From Sipunculus nudus (Eukaryota; Annelida; Sipuncula; Golfingiida; Sipunculidae), in NCBI GenBank assembly GCA_026874595.1, contig CM049320.1:51846714-51910713 (forward strand): a stretch of DNA of 64,000 nucleotides, read 5' to 3'. Of this stretch, positions 11,748 through 25,200 are shown piece by piece; position 1 is the first letter of the stretch; the number at the start of each line of letters is the position of its first letter. Made by a program: the position numbers and the translations under genes. The notes below the pieces were generated by a model. That model saw only the letters and a list, made by a program, of their open reading frames with translations, searched no databases and had not been told where the DNA came from.

Positions 11748-12965
11748 AATATACACATATTTTTTTACCAGGAATGCAAAGGTCCTGAGTAACATGTGCA
11801 CATATTTCATTTACAACTGCACCAACAGGGTCAACTAGATATTGAAATATACCCTGCAAACACATTGTCATTAGTCATTCTGAAGTATCAAAAGATTCAG
11901 AACCCCGCATTTTCCCTGCAGTTTTTATAGAAACATATGTGCAGTAACACTTGCATACCCATGCATGTGCGTATACCGCCTTTCAAGGTCCAATTGTGCT
12001 ATAATGAAAGATATATATCATATTCAGTTGGAAATTTTGCCTACCTTCATGAGATATCGCTTGGTAAGATACTGCCTCATCACGATTTAGTATTTCACTG
12101 GTCTGGAGACTGTCTTCGTATTGGGACATACATTATATGAATCTTGATGGTTAGGTCTCAGTGCTTTTAGCTTTTCGTCTCATTCTGCCTGCCTGTTGAT
12201 TCTTGTATGAAAATCAGCTATTTTGGAGTCAGACAATACCAACATTTGCATTACCAGGAACAATACATTATGTGTACATATACATCAGTCAAGGGCCCTA
12301 CTCGTCACATCTTTTCCTATAAGCAAGGTTCTCGTTAAATATTGACAAGGAAGCTCATGGTAGGGCCAAATACAAATACAATACATCACATAAAAAGTAA
12401 CCAGCACAGGGTATACATGACGATTCATGACGAATCAACAAGGATACGTGAACAAAAAACTGAATAGGTTATAGGTTTATAAGCCTGTATACGATATTTT
12501 TGTTCTTGATACCTATTTTTAATTACAAGACCATTAATATAAAAGTAACTAAATATTTGATTCTCTTGGTGCCAACGTGGAGGCTACAAGTGCAACTAGA
12601 CCAGCTCAGTTGCCTGGTTCATAATTAATAAAACAGAAGGTCCGGAGTCCTGAAGGGACAGAGTCTAATGGTTCAGAGGTTGCCATGCTTATAAGAGGAA
12701 GCATCTTATGCATAACATTCAGGTTTGCATGAGGTATGACATGGTTGATTTCTAAACGAAGAACTAAGGAGTGCATCAAACTTCACACCAAGCTTGCCGT
12801 TTCGCTCGGTAAGGTTCGTCTCCAATGTCAACTTCTGCCCAAAGACTAAAATAACAGTGAGCATCAGTTTCATTAAAGTGGGAGCAGGGTTGTAGTATAT
12901 CACATCTACATACTCATATTAAAATTTTAAAGAGGCAATTTTTTCGCCTTCGCTTTCTTGCAGAA
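10800..12965. other. 5' flank of sulfotransferase gene, unit A
   Basis: Non-coding. AT-rich, with a (CA)n(TA)n microsatellite at 11693-11742. 11930-12965 is the parental form of the 5'-flank module found decayed elsewhere in the cassette. The last bases before the ATG, TTTCTTGCAGAAATG, look like a pyrimidine tract and splice acceptor two bases before the start codon, so an untranslated first exon probably lies somewhere in this interval; I could not place it. Confidence 0.6.
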
Positions 12966-14107
12966 ATGTCTACTTCAATAGTCTTTAGCAAGAATGGACC
13001 CGTCCCGTACAGCTTCGAAGGCAAGGACCACTGGATTGACGGTATAAGGTACTGGATCAACACGACATCTGCGAGCATTGAGATGTTTCGACACATGTCC
13101 GTTAATGATGGTGATGTGTTCGTATGTGGTTTTCCGAAATCAGGTATTACCAGGTCTACATGTGTTAGAATTTCCGCGTTTCCCATTTTTTTTCTATGCA
13201 GTAATAATGGTACTCCTTCAACTCTTCAGTGCTTGGAGTTCGTGCAAACGTGACTGAAAAGGTTTACAGGCTGTGAAAACTGATTTATAAATTTTTTTAT
13301 GACACTGAATGGTAAATGTGCAATTTATTCTGCATTAAATGTTTTGATCGTTTGTAAGAGACTATATATATATAATATATATGCCGATGACAATTTTCAG
13401 GAAATTTTTGGATGGTTACCATTCTTCGTGCCGTATTTGCCCAGGAACACCTGGATATCTTCGAAAAGTCGGAGCGTTTCGAATTCGAACGATTTTTGGA
13501 AGGAAACACAGAAAAGGCACTAAAGCTGCCTCGTCCAAACATATATATTATACATAGTTATTTTCACATGTTGCCAAGGGAATTCTACTTGAGAAAACCT
13601 AAAATCATCTACATAGTTCGAAATCCGAAAGATGTAGCAGTGTCATATTACTATTTCCATAAGATTGTAGTGGCATTGGGACCTTGGAAGGGAACATGGG
13701 ATGTATTCTTTGATGCATTTATGAAAGGGGAGGTATTCTTCGGGAATTATTTTGATCACTTGGTTAGCTTTTTTCCCCACCGAAACGACCCAAATATTTT
13801 CTATGTGAGTTATGAAGCCCTAAGAAGAGACCCTTCCCGGTGGATAAGAGATATTGCAGAATTCATTGGAAAACCCCTGAATCCAGAGAAACTGGATAAA
13901 ATCGTAAGGCTAACGGACTTTGATACAATGAAAAAGCATCCGTTCAACCCGACTGGATGTACAACCCTGACACCTGGCGGTGAGTTTATGCGATCTGGCA
14001 AAGTTGGATCCTGGAAACAGCTCTTCACTGAGGAGCAAAACAATCAAATGGATGCCATGATAGTAAAGGTGGAAAAGGAGCTGAGTGTTCGGTTTGACTA
14101 TGATTGA
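12966..14107 (+). CDS. SULT: Cytosolic sulfotransferase, two exons, intact (unit A)
   Basis: Exons 12966-13143 and 13401-14107. The donor is TCAG|GTATTA and the acceptor TTTTCAG|GA; the intron is 257 nt, phase 1, splitting Gly60. The product is 294 aa, the usual length for this family, which transfers sulfate from PAPS to small acceptors in the cytosol. Visible motifs: 5'-phosphosulfate loop GFPKSGNFW (residues 55-63, Lys58); 3'-phosphate motif YIVRNPKDVAVSYYYF (130-145, Arg133 and Ser141); YEALRRDP (197-204); C-terminal FMRSGKVGSWKQLF (255-268). The catalytic-base His is kept as His111, but the Lys two residues before it (KTH in vertebrate enzymes) is Ile109, and RKG is RSG. No signal peptide. 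An AATAAA lies 121 nt after the stop. Convergent with the methyltransferase gene. Confidence 0.94.
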
Positions 14108-14227
14108 CCCGATTCTTTGTTTTGAATGAAATACGATAAGAAAGAATAGAAAACTGTTTTCTGAGTCTTTGATAAATGTGGAAACGATCACCTGTAATGA
14201 TTCCGTATCTAGTTGTTTCACAATCAT

Positions 14228-14233
14228 AATAAA
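14228..14233 (+). promoter_or_regulatory. Polyadenylation signal, sulfotransferase unit A
   Basis: AATAAA 121 nt beyond the TGA stop; conserved at 42239-42244 and 60475-60480. Confidence 0.6.
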
Positions 14234-15610
14234 TAATCAGTTTAACATTCATCAATGTGAAAATAATTTGTACTTTCATCAAGAAATGAACCAGACTTTC
14301 ACATACCTTGTAGCCATCCAAACTTCCTCTGCGTTGTTTAGCATTTCCCTTCAAACAGGATTTTGATCTATCGTTATTTAAGTCACAAGCAGTGGACTGT
14401 TCCGGAAGGAGATCTTCAGGTAACGATCATTTACAGAAAATTTGCCATTTAAAAGGCCTTGGAATATATTGCGGAATACAGATAATAACTTTTCTTTACG
14501 AGTGATATTTTGTGATAACATAAGTTAACAATATATCGTATCAGGAGTTATGGCTAATCCCTTTGGTATTATATATGTTACATGAAGGCTGATCTTATTT
14601 GTTATATTTGGGAAAAAAATCAATTGTGGATTGTGTACATATCTTACGCTATACCGGCTTAAGCTGTCTAGCTTTGCTTTGTTCGGTGAAAGAAACAGTG
14701 TTCGTAAGTCTGATCGTCAGTGCAAACCTTATATCAACAAGACACCTGTAGTGCAGCATGGCAAATTCTGACCCAAGCCCCCACCCCCTTTCCCGCCAAG
14801 CAAGTGGTTTTGTCTTGGACACAAGAACCACTCCCCAGCTATGCGTGAGTGAAGGCCAAGAAAGAGGATTCATCAGAACAATGCAGTTGAAGAGCAATCC
14901 GGGCACAATAAGACAGGAAAGACGCTGCTTGCCATCCACCGTATGTCAGCCTGTCATATCTAATTCTGAATTTCAGCATGAGGCATCTGTTATGGCCTCT
15001 CCGCGTGATAAGCCTAAATTCGTGCACATATATAATGCGTTTTATATATAAGAATCTACACTACAATGTCAAATGCACAACAAATTATTTATATGAGGTC
15101 AATTAAACTATTTTCCTCCGCACTTTCATGTATGGTTAAACATATTCTTCCATCTTCATTCATGACCAGTTTAAGAACGCATGTTTACTAATTGACGGTC
15201 TTTATTTTATTTGACAAGTGATTATTACATATAAGTGAGTTTTTGTTTGCTCTTCGTTTAAGCTCTTTCATCCAGTCACATTTCAGATACGAGATCTCAC
15301 ACAGGCGAGCTTGTAACCGCTTTACTCTCGTGTCCAGTACACTATCCAGCTTTATGGCAAATATTGAATTAGGAACGTCTACAAACGATAAATATTCCGG
15401 CACTCAAACAATCAAACACTTTACACCTGACGAGAAAACTGAGCTCCCAAAATTCGTGTCAACCCTTTAAACAAAACAAATTTATTATTAGCAATTTCCT
15501 TCACCGTCATATATATTTATATGTGGAAAGAAATTCTCTTCCATACACATTGTGAGTGATACGTAACTAACATAAGATCAATGAAATATGGCAAACATTT
15601 TTCTAATTAA

Positions 15611-15645
<35 letters not shown>

Positions 15646-15813
15646 ATAGAGAAAAATGACATACAGTAGCTATCCTTATAATTATCCCTATAATTTCCTT
15701 GCCTTAAGGGAGAGGTGTTTGCAGTCATCTACGTAGTACTTTTGATAACTAAATTAAAGCAAAAGATAAATTAATATTGTAAATATAAGATTCAACTATC
15801 AACGCCAACGGTC
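14234..15813. other. Sulfotransferase 3' flank and intergenic, unit A
   Basis: 14430-15040 is the parental form of the 3'-flank module repeated in the ghost array. (TA)n at 15613-15642. On the - strand an AATAAA (plus 15481-15486, read in reverse) lies ~330 nt past the methyltransferase stop and could end that transcript. A 71-codon - strand open frame at 15188-15403 has no recognisable relative. Confidence 0.6.
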
Positions 15814-16174
15814 CTATATGAATGCAGTATTGACATAGCATAACTCTGCACAAGGAAAACTTTTTCTACATCTGGGGTTTAAATGTGAGTGGAATAAAAG
15901 TAGACCAGAGTCCTCTAGCGACTTTGCCAACTTGAAAGCGTCCTTTAAGCGCTTTGGTGTTTCCCCTTGGCGGAAGTGTAACTCCAAACAGAACTGACGT
16001 ATTCTGTTGAATTGTTTAGACTGGATCATATTTGGTATGACTTCGTACTCCCATTGTTCGATGTCCATCTTGAAAATGTCGATGATACGCTGAACAAAGA
16101 ATATAATAATTTGAAAAGATAAACATACCTTTATACTTAATTTAAGATAAACTGTGTTATGCATCCGAGATGTG

Positions 16175-16249
<75 letters not shown>

Positions 16250-19200
16250 AGAGAGAGAAAGACAGTTTTGAGTGCTAATTACCTGTTTCCGGAATATATT
16301 TAACAAAATATTGCAAGTGATCTTTAAATAAACTTCTGATATGGTGTTAGATGCTCAGTTACCCCCATTTACCAAAGTAGACTAACCCCCTATCACCTAT
16401 TTTACCATTGGGCAGGGGTAAGGGAAGTTAGTTTGTCTAGGGCGGAAGGTTAGGACTGCCCTCCGTCAGGTGTGTCAAACCTAAAGCCTAATTCATCGTA
16501 TTTTACTTAGTGGTGACGTTGCTAAAGTATCTGTTAGATAAAGCAACGGCTGTCCTGTCCCGGAGGAAGAGCATCAGAGGGGATATGCGTGCATCTAAAG
16601 ACCGTAAGGGCAAGTCAGTGAGTAACTTAAGTTAAATCTCACATTTACCTCAAGGATGCCAGTATGGTATGTTTCGGCTTAATTATATAAATTATTTCGA
16701 ATAAAGACAGATCTATCGGCTATTTTAGTGACTAGTTCAGCGTTGTTTTATTTGACTTTTTAGCGAAGTCCAACAAAGGTACCTACTGTTTCATGATCAA
16801 GCATTTTCTTTATAGTTGTGACGGTCTTCATGTTCCAGCCGTTCTTCTCCACCCTGTCAGCGCCTGCCAACCCTACGTTATGAAACCAAACCAGGTCAGA
16901 GTGTTTGTGGTCGTCACAGCCCATGCTTGGAGAAAAGGATACAAATATTCGGTTTTTAAGTTAATCAGTTGAAGTTAAACAACCATTACTCAGTTTGATT
17001 ACCACTCTCATGAGCGTTCTACTTTATATGTTAATAATGGTTGGCACTCAGACTTAATACAAAAACTATACATTCGCTGTCGCTGAGCGTTCATTTGAAG
17101 TGATCCTGAGCGATAATGGGGAATCCTCTACGCCACATACGAACTTGAAAATTAGGTCAAACATAAATATCAGGTGCAAATCTGTCACCTGTGACTAACA
17201 TTGAGCCCAAAGGCCAGATTTTTCAGTCACTTCTTTTAGTGATTTCGTTTATGAAAATAATTGTATGAAATTTAGTATTGACAAAGCGTCCTGTATTTTA
17301 AGTTTCTTGCTTGCGTAATAAAGACCCCATTGAAAAAATATTAAGAAAACTTAGCGGACAGGTTTAAAATGTGGGAATAGATATAAACACCAATTGAGAA
17401 TACAGTCTCACCTTGGGTCAAACGAATGCACCTCACACTGGAAATCTTTGACGACGGCGTCATCAAATGAAAAATCAAATTTGATCCTGTAAAAGTAATT
17501 AATATTCTATAATGTAGGTATCATCCTAACAAAAATCCAATAACCATAAGGCCAAAAAAAAAATAACGGTATGGTTCTCAGGCACCGCCCGCATCAATTT
17601 TAAACCCCCGCATCAAACATTTTTATTTTGACTTTCAATAGAAACTTACCAATTTCGAGCTGCAGCCGCTCGGACATTTCTTTCAAGAAGATAAAATCAT
17701 ACAATTTCCTTTGTAATGTAGTGGTTTTACTTGTTAAGCAAAATAAATCTGTTCTTATCATGCTTTTCCAATATCATTTTACATTTTTATCGAAACATGC
17801 CAAAAAATTAAATATAAAAAATCCGCCCGCCCGCATTGATATTTGAAAAAAAGTGCCTGAGAACCATACCTTTTTTAATTTTAGCCTGTCATTTATTTTT
17901 TAATTGAAACTCAAGAAAGTATATGTCATTGTAAAACTTAATAGTTCAGTAGCAGTCATACTAATTAGGTGTATCTCCAGATTTCTTGCTTTTTATTGTT
18001 TATTTTCTAGGAAGCTTTTCAACGAGATTTTTAACGAGATTTGTATACCCTGTAAAATAAGCCTATAACTAAAAATTTGAAATGGTAAATAAATGTGACA
18101 CCTTTTAAAATATCATTTTAACTTTAAGACCATGCTTTGTGGATAATATCACCATTTACGTATCATGCCCTAGTTACCATACCGTAGTTAGCCCGTTTCT
18201 GTTTTAGTCATCTAATTGTGTTTTGTAATACTGTGTTAAACGAGACAATACATATAATTAAAATTAATGGTAATAATGAACTAAATTTTACAAAGAACAT
18301 TATAACCGAACATACCCGAAAGAGTAAACAAGACAGGACTGTCTGTGAGGAACTATTTCCTGGTCAAGGCAGACCTCCCAGCCACCGTTACCCTGGTGAC
18401 CTAGCCTTTTAATAACGTCACAGAGAAACGTTGGTCTGGATAAATAACTGAAAAAAGGGAGTTTTTTTGGGGGTTATGCTTATATCCAATCAGTTCACAA
18501 TAATGTTAATATATAAATATTTACTCCCTTTTTTTCCAGATTTTCATTTTAATTAACACACAGATGCATTCCTGAGAACGCGCTTAGCATGTATTCCTCA
18601 GATTTTTACTTGACATAAATGAGTGAAACGGTAGACGAATGGGTAACACTTAATAGTAGTAAAGACTTAAAGCTTACGCACTCTGCTGATAGTTTATAGA
18701 AAGTTTATTCACTAAACGTTAAAAGCTAACTTTAAATTATTTTTAACATTTTCATGATTCTTGTAAATATACGTATAAAATTATGTGCGGGTAAATTATT
18801 TTCACAGATTGACGTTGGCCCGTTTGATATTTCCTTATAGGGGAAAGGTACCACTGATAAAATAATGTTAGTCAAATAATCGATCGCTTGACCTACAGAA
18901 AAACTCCGTCCCGTATCTGTCTCTCCACCATCTCTTCTCTGACAAGCTGATCCGTGGAATTGAGTGGAAATATTTTCTTTGCTCTTCGTCTTGAGTTCTT
19001 GCTAAAGAGTTTCTTTGAGGTGAGACTGTATATCTCTTCCTGAAATAATTATGAACAATATGTTTGCAAAATTTATTAAAATGTTTCTCATAAATAGAGT
19101 TTTTAAAAATATTCTTTCGCATAAATGTTAAATATTCCCTTTTACGATGACAATTTTAGGCTCTTTACAGGTTTATTTTTTGCTGATTGTTACAATTCAT

Positions 19201-22200
19201 CCCCAAAAAATCAGGATACAGAGTCAACTATTGTTTTGTGCAGAGTCTACTATCGTATCGATACAGTTTCAAGTATCGTGTCGATACAGGAGAAGAAAGA
19301 GAGTTCTTTCTGGAAAGAAGCCACAGGCCTAAAGTTCCTGCAATACAATGCAATTAATAAGTCTTAAATAATAAGTGAAATTGAAAGATGACAACTGTTA
19401 ACATATTAATTAAAATACAAATTAACATTTAGTTTTCAAGTACAACGAAACTGTAAGAGAAAAAGGAATAAATAAATTAGATACTTTAAGTAAACATAGA
19501 ACTCACTTTTAATTTGCATACTTTAAACCAGTATGCATGAATAATAAATAACCATTGATATGTAATCACATTCGTTTGTATTAGTTAATGTGGTCAAAGA
19601 CATCACCATACCAACCACAAGAATAACATTAATGTCATTGAGAATGTGATTTTATATTAAGACAGTATATATCAATCATAAATGAAAATACTGGAAAAAA
19701 AATAAATGGTAAAAATAATTATATAAGTAAAAATTTATTAAATAAAATGGAAAACATCGAGACAATAAAAAATATGTATCTGTAAATGTGTTCTCTTTTT
19801 GAGACAATAAAACACATAAGCTGCTTTATTAAAAGTTTTACATGAATTATCTATATTTAGTAACTTAAAAAACTTTTGTTCATTTTGCTATAGCAATCCT
19901 TTTGGCAAAGGATTACCTTTTACGTAAATCAGCGTTCAGTGAGCATTCTAACAAAAAATGTGGTTCATCTTCTATAATATTATAGCCATATTTTAAACAA
20001 TGTTTACAAATCCTCTCCTCTCTATTCCTTGCTGGCGACTAACCTCAATGTCCAAATGGTGATTTGTTCATCGTAACTTAGCTTTTGCAGTACTGTAACC
20101 CAACACACATTAAATATTTTCTAATGTTAACATTGACTTAAAAACCCAATATGCATTTAATTTATTACAATTGCATATATCACTTTGTCATTCCTGTAAC
20201 GCCATATCAGTTAATCTTAGTTTAATGCAATTAAGAAAAATATTCTGATCTCCAACTGCCTGAGCCATCCAAATGTAACCAGAACCTGTTTAATATAATA
20301 AGGAACTAACATAGATACCCATGTTGTTTTTCCTTTACAATCAAGCTGAAATAACATATTATAATTTTTAAGGTGCCTATTTTCATTCATGGATATTAAT
20401 TTTACCCAGTATTTTAAACAACATACAGAATATATCACAAACAAAGGGAGACGCCCGTATTCTTCTAAAGATGCAGCATTTGGTGTATTACTATTTATTT
20501 TTAGAACATACTGACAAAATTGGTATTGAACTCTCTCAATTATCTCCACTCTGTTAAATCCCCAGAGTTCACTTCCATTCAAAAGAATTGCACAGCCATA
20601 GTATAAAAAAAGACAGAGTAATTGTTTAACTACTATATGTTCACATTTTTAAAATGATTTTTTTTATAATACATTTGAATTTTTAAGCTTGAATTGCTTG
20701 TTTTTATATGTTTTTGCCCACGATGCTCTATTAGTAAAAACACTGCTCAGTTACTTATAATAAGTCACGTCATTTAAAATTTTGCCTTTAGGTACAATTT
20801 TTCTATTTTCGAAGAGGCCCACCACGTCTTAATACCATAATTTTAGGTTTATTTAAATTAAATTTCATACCATTTTCCTTACAATTTTTTTTATCTTGAG
20901 ATATTTGTCTCTGGAGTTACGCTCATTTACAAAGCGCTTTACCTATAGGCCTACTACCTATATCGTAAGCGCTGTTTGTTTTGACCTCGTATCCTGAATT
21001 TCTACACCAGAGGGGAGCACCGTATTTTTGTCCAATCAGATGAGACCCTATGCTGGAAGACAGAACAGTTAACCAGCCAAACGAGGAATACACGTAGCCA
21101 ATGTTGTTCATATTGTTTTGAGTGATAGCTCATCTCCCCGGGAACCGTCTGAACAGGCCACAGGCTCAGGTAGAATGGTCCCACGCGTGGTTTGCTTAGG
21201 GCCTTGGGCACATAGCATGCCCGGCCGGTGATCTGTAATTCAAACGAAATGTAACAACACATATATTAAAAAGGCTTTCTCTTAAAGACTATTTAATATA
21301 TTTTCATGATTCTTGTGTTCATATCATGAACTTGTGATATTGTATAGTTGTAGGATGTATTCTCTCCTTATATTGGTGGTTATTGAATAAATAAATAAAT
21401 AATGGATATATAATTACCTCTGCTCCATTCCTCTGGGAAGTAGCCAGTATGTATAACACTATTATGTAAGTTTCTCTCCGTTACTAGTTGCCCATTCAAT
21501 AACGTCTACTGGAATTATATTTATTTTACTATTTACCAATTCCCTGAATAAGTTAAACCACCTTTATGGTTTTATACAGGTAGCTTCTCTGTCTCCTCTG
21601 TTTTTTTTTTCAAATGTCGCCATAGTTTACTTGTATTTTTATTAATAAAAACATAAACTTTGGAATTCTCTTCAAGTGTTTCCTTGCACTGTGCACAGAT
21701 ATCTCTAATGTTTGTCTTAAAACTGTGTATGTCTTCAAATCATCGAAGCTTTCCGACTTACTATATTTAGTGCTTTAATTTTTTATGTTTTGCTATTGCA
21801 CTGGCTTCGTCTCCTCATTTGGTTAACATATCTATATGCATTCTTGTAACTTTTAACTTCCATTGTGGTACATCGTATAATATCAATAAATTGTTTAACA
21901 GCTGCATCTGTATCAAATACAAGGTAATGGTAAAATGATCGCTGGTTCTTTCACACTCAGAATTCTGTAACATGACTGATATTTTTTTCTAGTATCCCAT
22001 GTTTTTATTTTGTATTTGATACATGGTTTGGTGGAAATTGCATTTTGTCTGTTGTACATTATAATAAAATTTTAATTTCAAGGTACACATTACTGGAAAA
22101 TGATCAGAGATATCAAGTGTCGAAACTGCAACTAACTCTACAACACTTTAAAGTTCTGTACTTACTAATATATAATCAACTACCCTATGCCCGTATGAGT

Positions 22201-25200
22201 TATGCATGTGAACATCCCAGGGGCAAGTCAGGGGCAGCTCTGCCGTTTAGTATATGTACATTCAATGAACATCACAAATTCTGTCAAGAGAATCCAAAAT
22301 TATTAATTTTACCATTTTTAGAGTTTCTGCTTATACTAAAGTATCTGTAGAAAAATTATCCCCAATGCCAGTGTATTCTCATTCATCATTTTTTTAAATC
22401 TGGCAAATAACCAAGTCTGGCATTTACATCACCTATTATAATAATACGAAGTCTCAGTGATAGGAAATGATTCTGTTATAATATATTCTAATCTTAAAAT
22501 ACCATCACTTTTTACCCCATTTCATAATAAACTATCGAGTCTTGTGGGTGAATATATGCACACACCAACAATATGTCTTTAACAAGCTCTAATGAGTTCC
22601 CATCATAGTGAGTGCAATAATATCTGTGTATTTACACACTTTTATGATTTAAAAATTACAGGATCTCCTTATGCACACAAGGATTCCTCCTCTATATATT
22701 TTTCTTCTTGAATTACAAAAACAATGAGCCAACAGTAGCACAAGTCTCTACAATTCAAAGAATATCACTTACATTCACCTCATATTTAAATTCCGGTAAA
22801 TGCTATTTTTTAACCCTCTGGCATTCTAAGATATTAAGCATAAAATGTCATTTATATTATGCTCTACTAAGGAGGTCCAATTATCTACATTTCTGATTGG
22901 ATCAATTTGTGAAGGTGTGCTTACCTGTCTGGTAGTTCCTGCAAAAAGTGAGTTACAACAAGGTGCAGTTAGATCCAAAGAATTGTCTTGGTGTCCATCG
23001 TCTCTGCCATGATGGTCAGTATGTGTGTGGGGTGCAGTTCAAAAGTGGGTGCTTTATGTCCTTTGAGACCCCGTCACATTAGCACTGCGTGGGCTACACG
23101 GGCTTTCCGTGTGCATGAATTTTGTTGCACGCAGAACAATTCTGCGGGCAGGCCAAGATTTGGGTCGGTTTCGTGTGGCACTTCCCTGATGGATCCGTGG
23201 TACCTGCGTTGGCCTTTCGTGTGCTCCATTTGATATGCGGGCCAGGCGCGTGAGAGCTTACAGACAGGTTAGTGTTAGCTACGGGCCAAAAACGGGCACT
23301 GCGGGTTACCTGCGTGCCAGCTCCGTGACACCTGCGTGGGAGTTGCCTGCAAGGCGCAATGGTTGCGTATGCCATTAGCGGGCCTATCAGTGCAGGTCGG
23401 GTGGAGAGTTTATCAATTCTCAGCCAGATTTCATAGTCGCAGAACGCCAGCAACTTACCCGCACACAGCCATCAGTTTACCAGCAGGAAGGCAGTAACTG
23501 GACCTCAACATGTTCTTACGTTCCTCGTATACCTCGCTCTATGCCCGCAGTAGACGGGCTACGCGCAGGTTGGTATAACCTGCACCGTTCCTTGGCATCA
23601 AAGCGCACGTTCTAGCCCGCATCTAACACGCTCTGGCGCGAAATTGCCCCAGGTCTACGGCCAACATACTTTCTTTAAGCGGATAAACTGCCTGTGATTT
23701 GCGGCCGCTGCGGGCCTCTGGTGGTGTTCTGCGTGGACTTAACGAGCAAACTCCAGCAGCTTTAGGCCCTGTGATATTAGCAATGCTTGGACCACATGGG
23801 CTTGTTGCCCGCATGAGTTTATTGCACGCAGAAAAGATTCTGCGGGCTGGCCAAGATTTGAGTAAGTTTCGCGTGGAACTTGCCCGTTGGATGTGTTGAA
23901 TCTGCGTGGACCTTGCGTGTGCTCCGTGTGAAATGCGGGCCAGGCGCGCGAGAGCTAAGAGACAGGTTCGTGTCAGCTCCGGGCCTCATACGGGCACTGC
24001 GGGTTATCTGCGTTCCAGCTCAGGGCCACCTACGGGGGAGTTGCCTGCAAGTCGCGAGAGTTGCGCATGCCGGTAGCGGGATTATATATACGGCAGGGGT
24101 AGTCGCAGAACGCCAGCAACTTACCCGCAGCAAGCCCTCAGATTACCAACAGGAAGTAACTGGCTCTCAACATGCTCTCGCGTTCCTTGTATACCTCGTT
24201 CCATGCCTGCAGAAGTGACCAGATACACACGGGTCGGCAGGACCGACACCGTTCCTTGTCAGCAAAACGCACGCTCCATGCCCGCAACTGACACTTGCTG
24301 GCGCGAAATTGCCACAGGTCAACGGCTAACATACTTTCTTCAAGCGGGTATCTGCCTGTGACTACGGGCCTCCTGTTGGTGTTCTGTGTGGATTTTACAG
24401 ACAAACACCCGCAGCTAACACGGACCAAGTTTTGAGCATGTGCAAAACTTGGCTGCGGGCAATCCGGACGTCCGTGCGCACTTTCGGGCATGTCCGGATC
24501 AGATCCGGGCGAGATACTGCCAGGTCCGTGCCAACTGCGGGAGTTGCGGGCAGCAAAAATTGTCACCCGTAAGTTGCATGCAGTGCCAATGTGACACGGC
24601 CTTTACCCGGACCAAGTTTTGAGCATGTTCAGTACATGGCTTCGGGCAATTCGGGCTTCCCTGCGCATCTGCGGGCAAGTCCGGATAAGATCCGAGCGAG
24701 ATACTGTCCAACTGCGGGGAGCTGCGGGCAGCAAAACTGTCACCCGTTAGTTGCACGCAGTGCTTATGAGACAGGGGTTTTACATGGATCAAGATTTGGC
24801 TGCGGGCAATTCGGTCTTCCGTGCCCACATGCGGGCAAGTCCGGATAAGATCCGAGCGAGATACTGCCATGTCCGTCCAACTGCGGGAGCTGCGAGCAGC
24901 AAAAATTGTCACCCGTAAGTTGCACGCAGTGCCAAAGTGACTGGGCCTTTAGGTGCAGACTTTGAATGAGAAAAATTCAGACAATTTGAAGAATTTCCAT
25001 CAACGAATTCCAAGAATGTAATATTCTCGTTGCCCTGGCCTAACCATTATTCTGTCCAACTATGTTTTCTTTTTGACACCTTTTCTCTTCTACTTCTACC
25101 TACTTCCCACACATACACATCACCCTCCATGATCAATTTGTCTTATTTTATTTGTGATTATATATCACTGCCATTGCCCTTGCCTTCAGTTGTCTTTGAA

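Noticed and set aside
13810-14354. - strand open frames of 77-109 codons over the sulfotransferase 3' end
   Set aside because: Antisense shadows of exon 2 and its flank.
14758-15051. 97-codon + strand open frame downstream of the sulfotransferase
   Set aside because: It lies in the 3'-flank module, is shortened by indels in the other units, and the same DNA recurs without the frame in the ghost copies.
15188-15403. 71-codon - strand open frame, kept in all three units (43204-43419, 61459-61674)
   Set aside because: No recognisable domain. The surrounding DNA is equally conserved because the units are young, so preservation of the frame is not evidence of selection.
23994-24110. Short GC-rich inverted segments that might be a structured RNA
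   Set aside because: They are explained by the nested transposon ends; no tRNA, snRNA or rRNA landmarks could be found.
23094-24912. Several 100-140 codon open frames in the GC-rich island
   Set aside because: GC-rich DNA has few stop codons. Frames occur on both strands, are not shared between A and B, and overlap TIR repeats.
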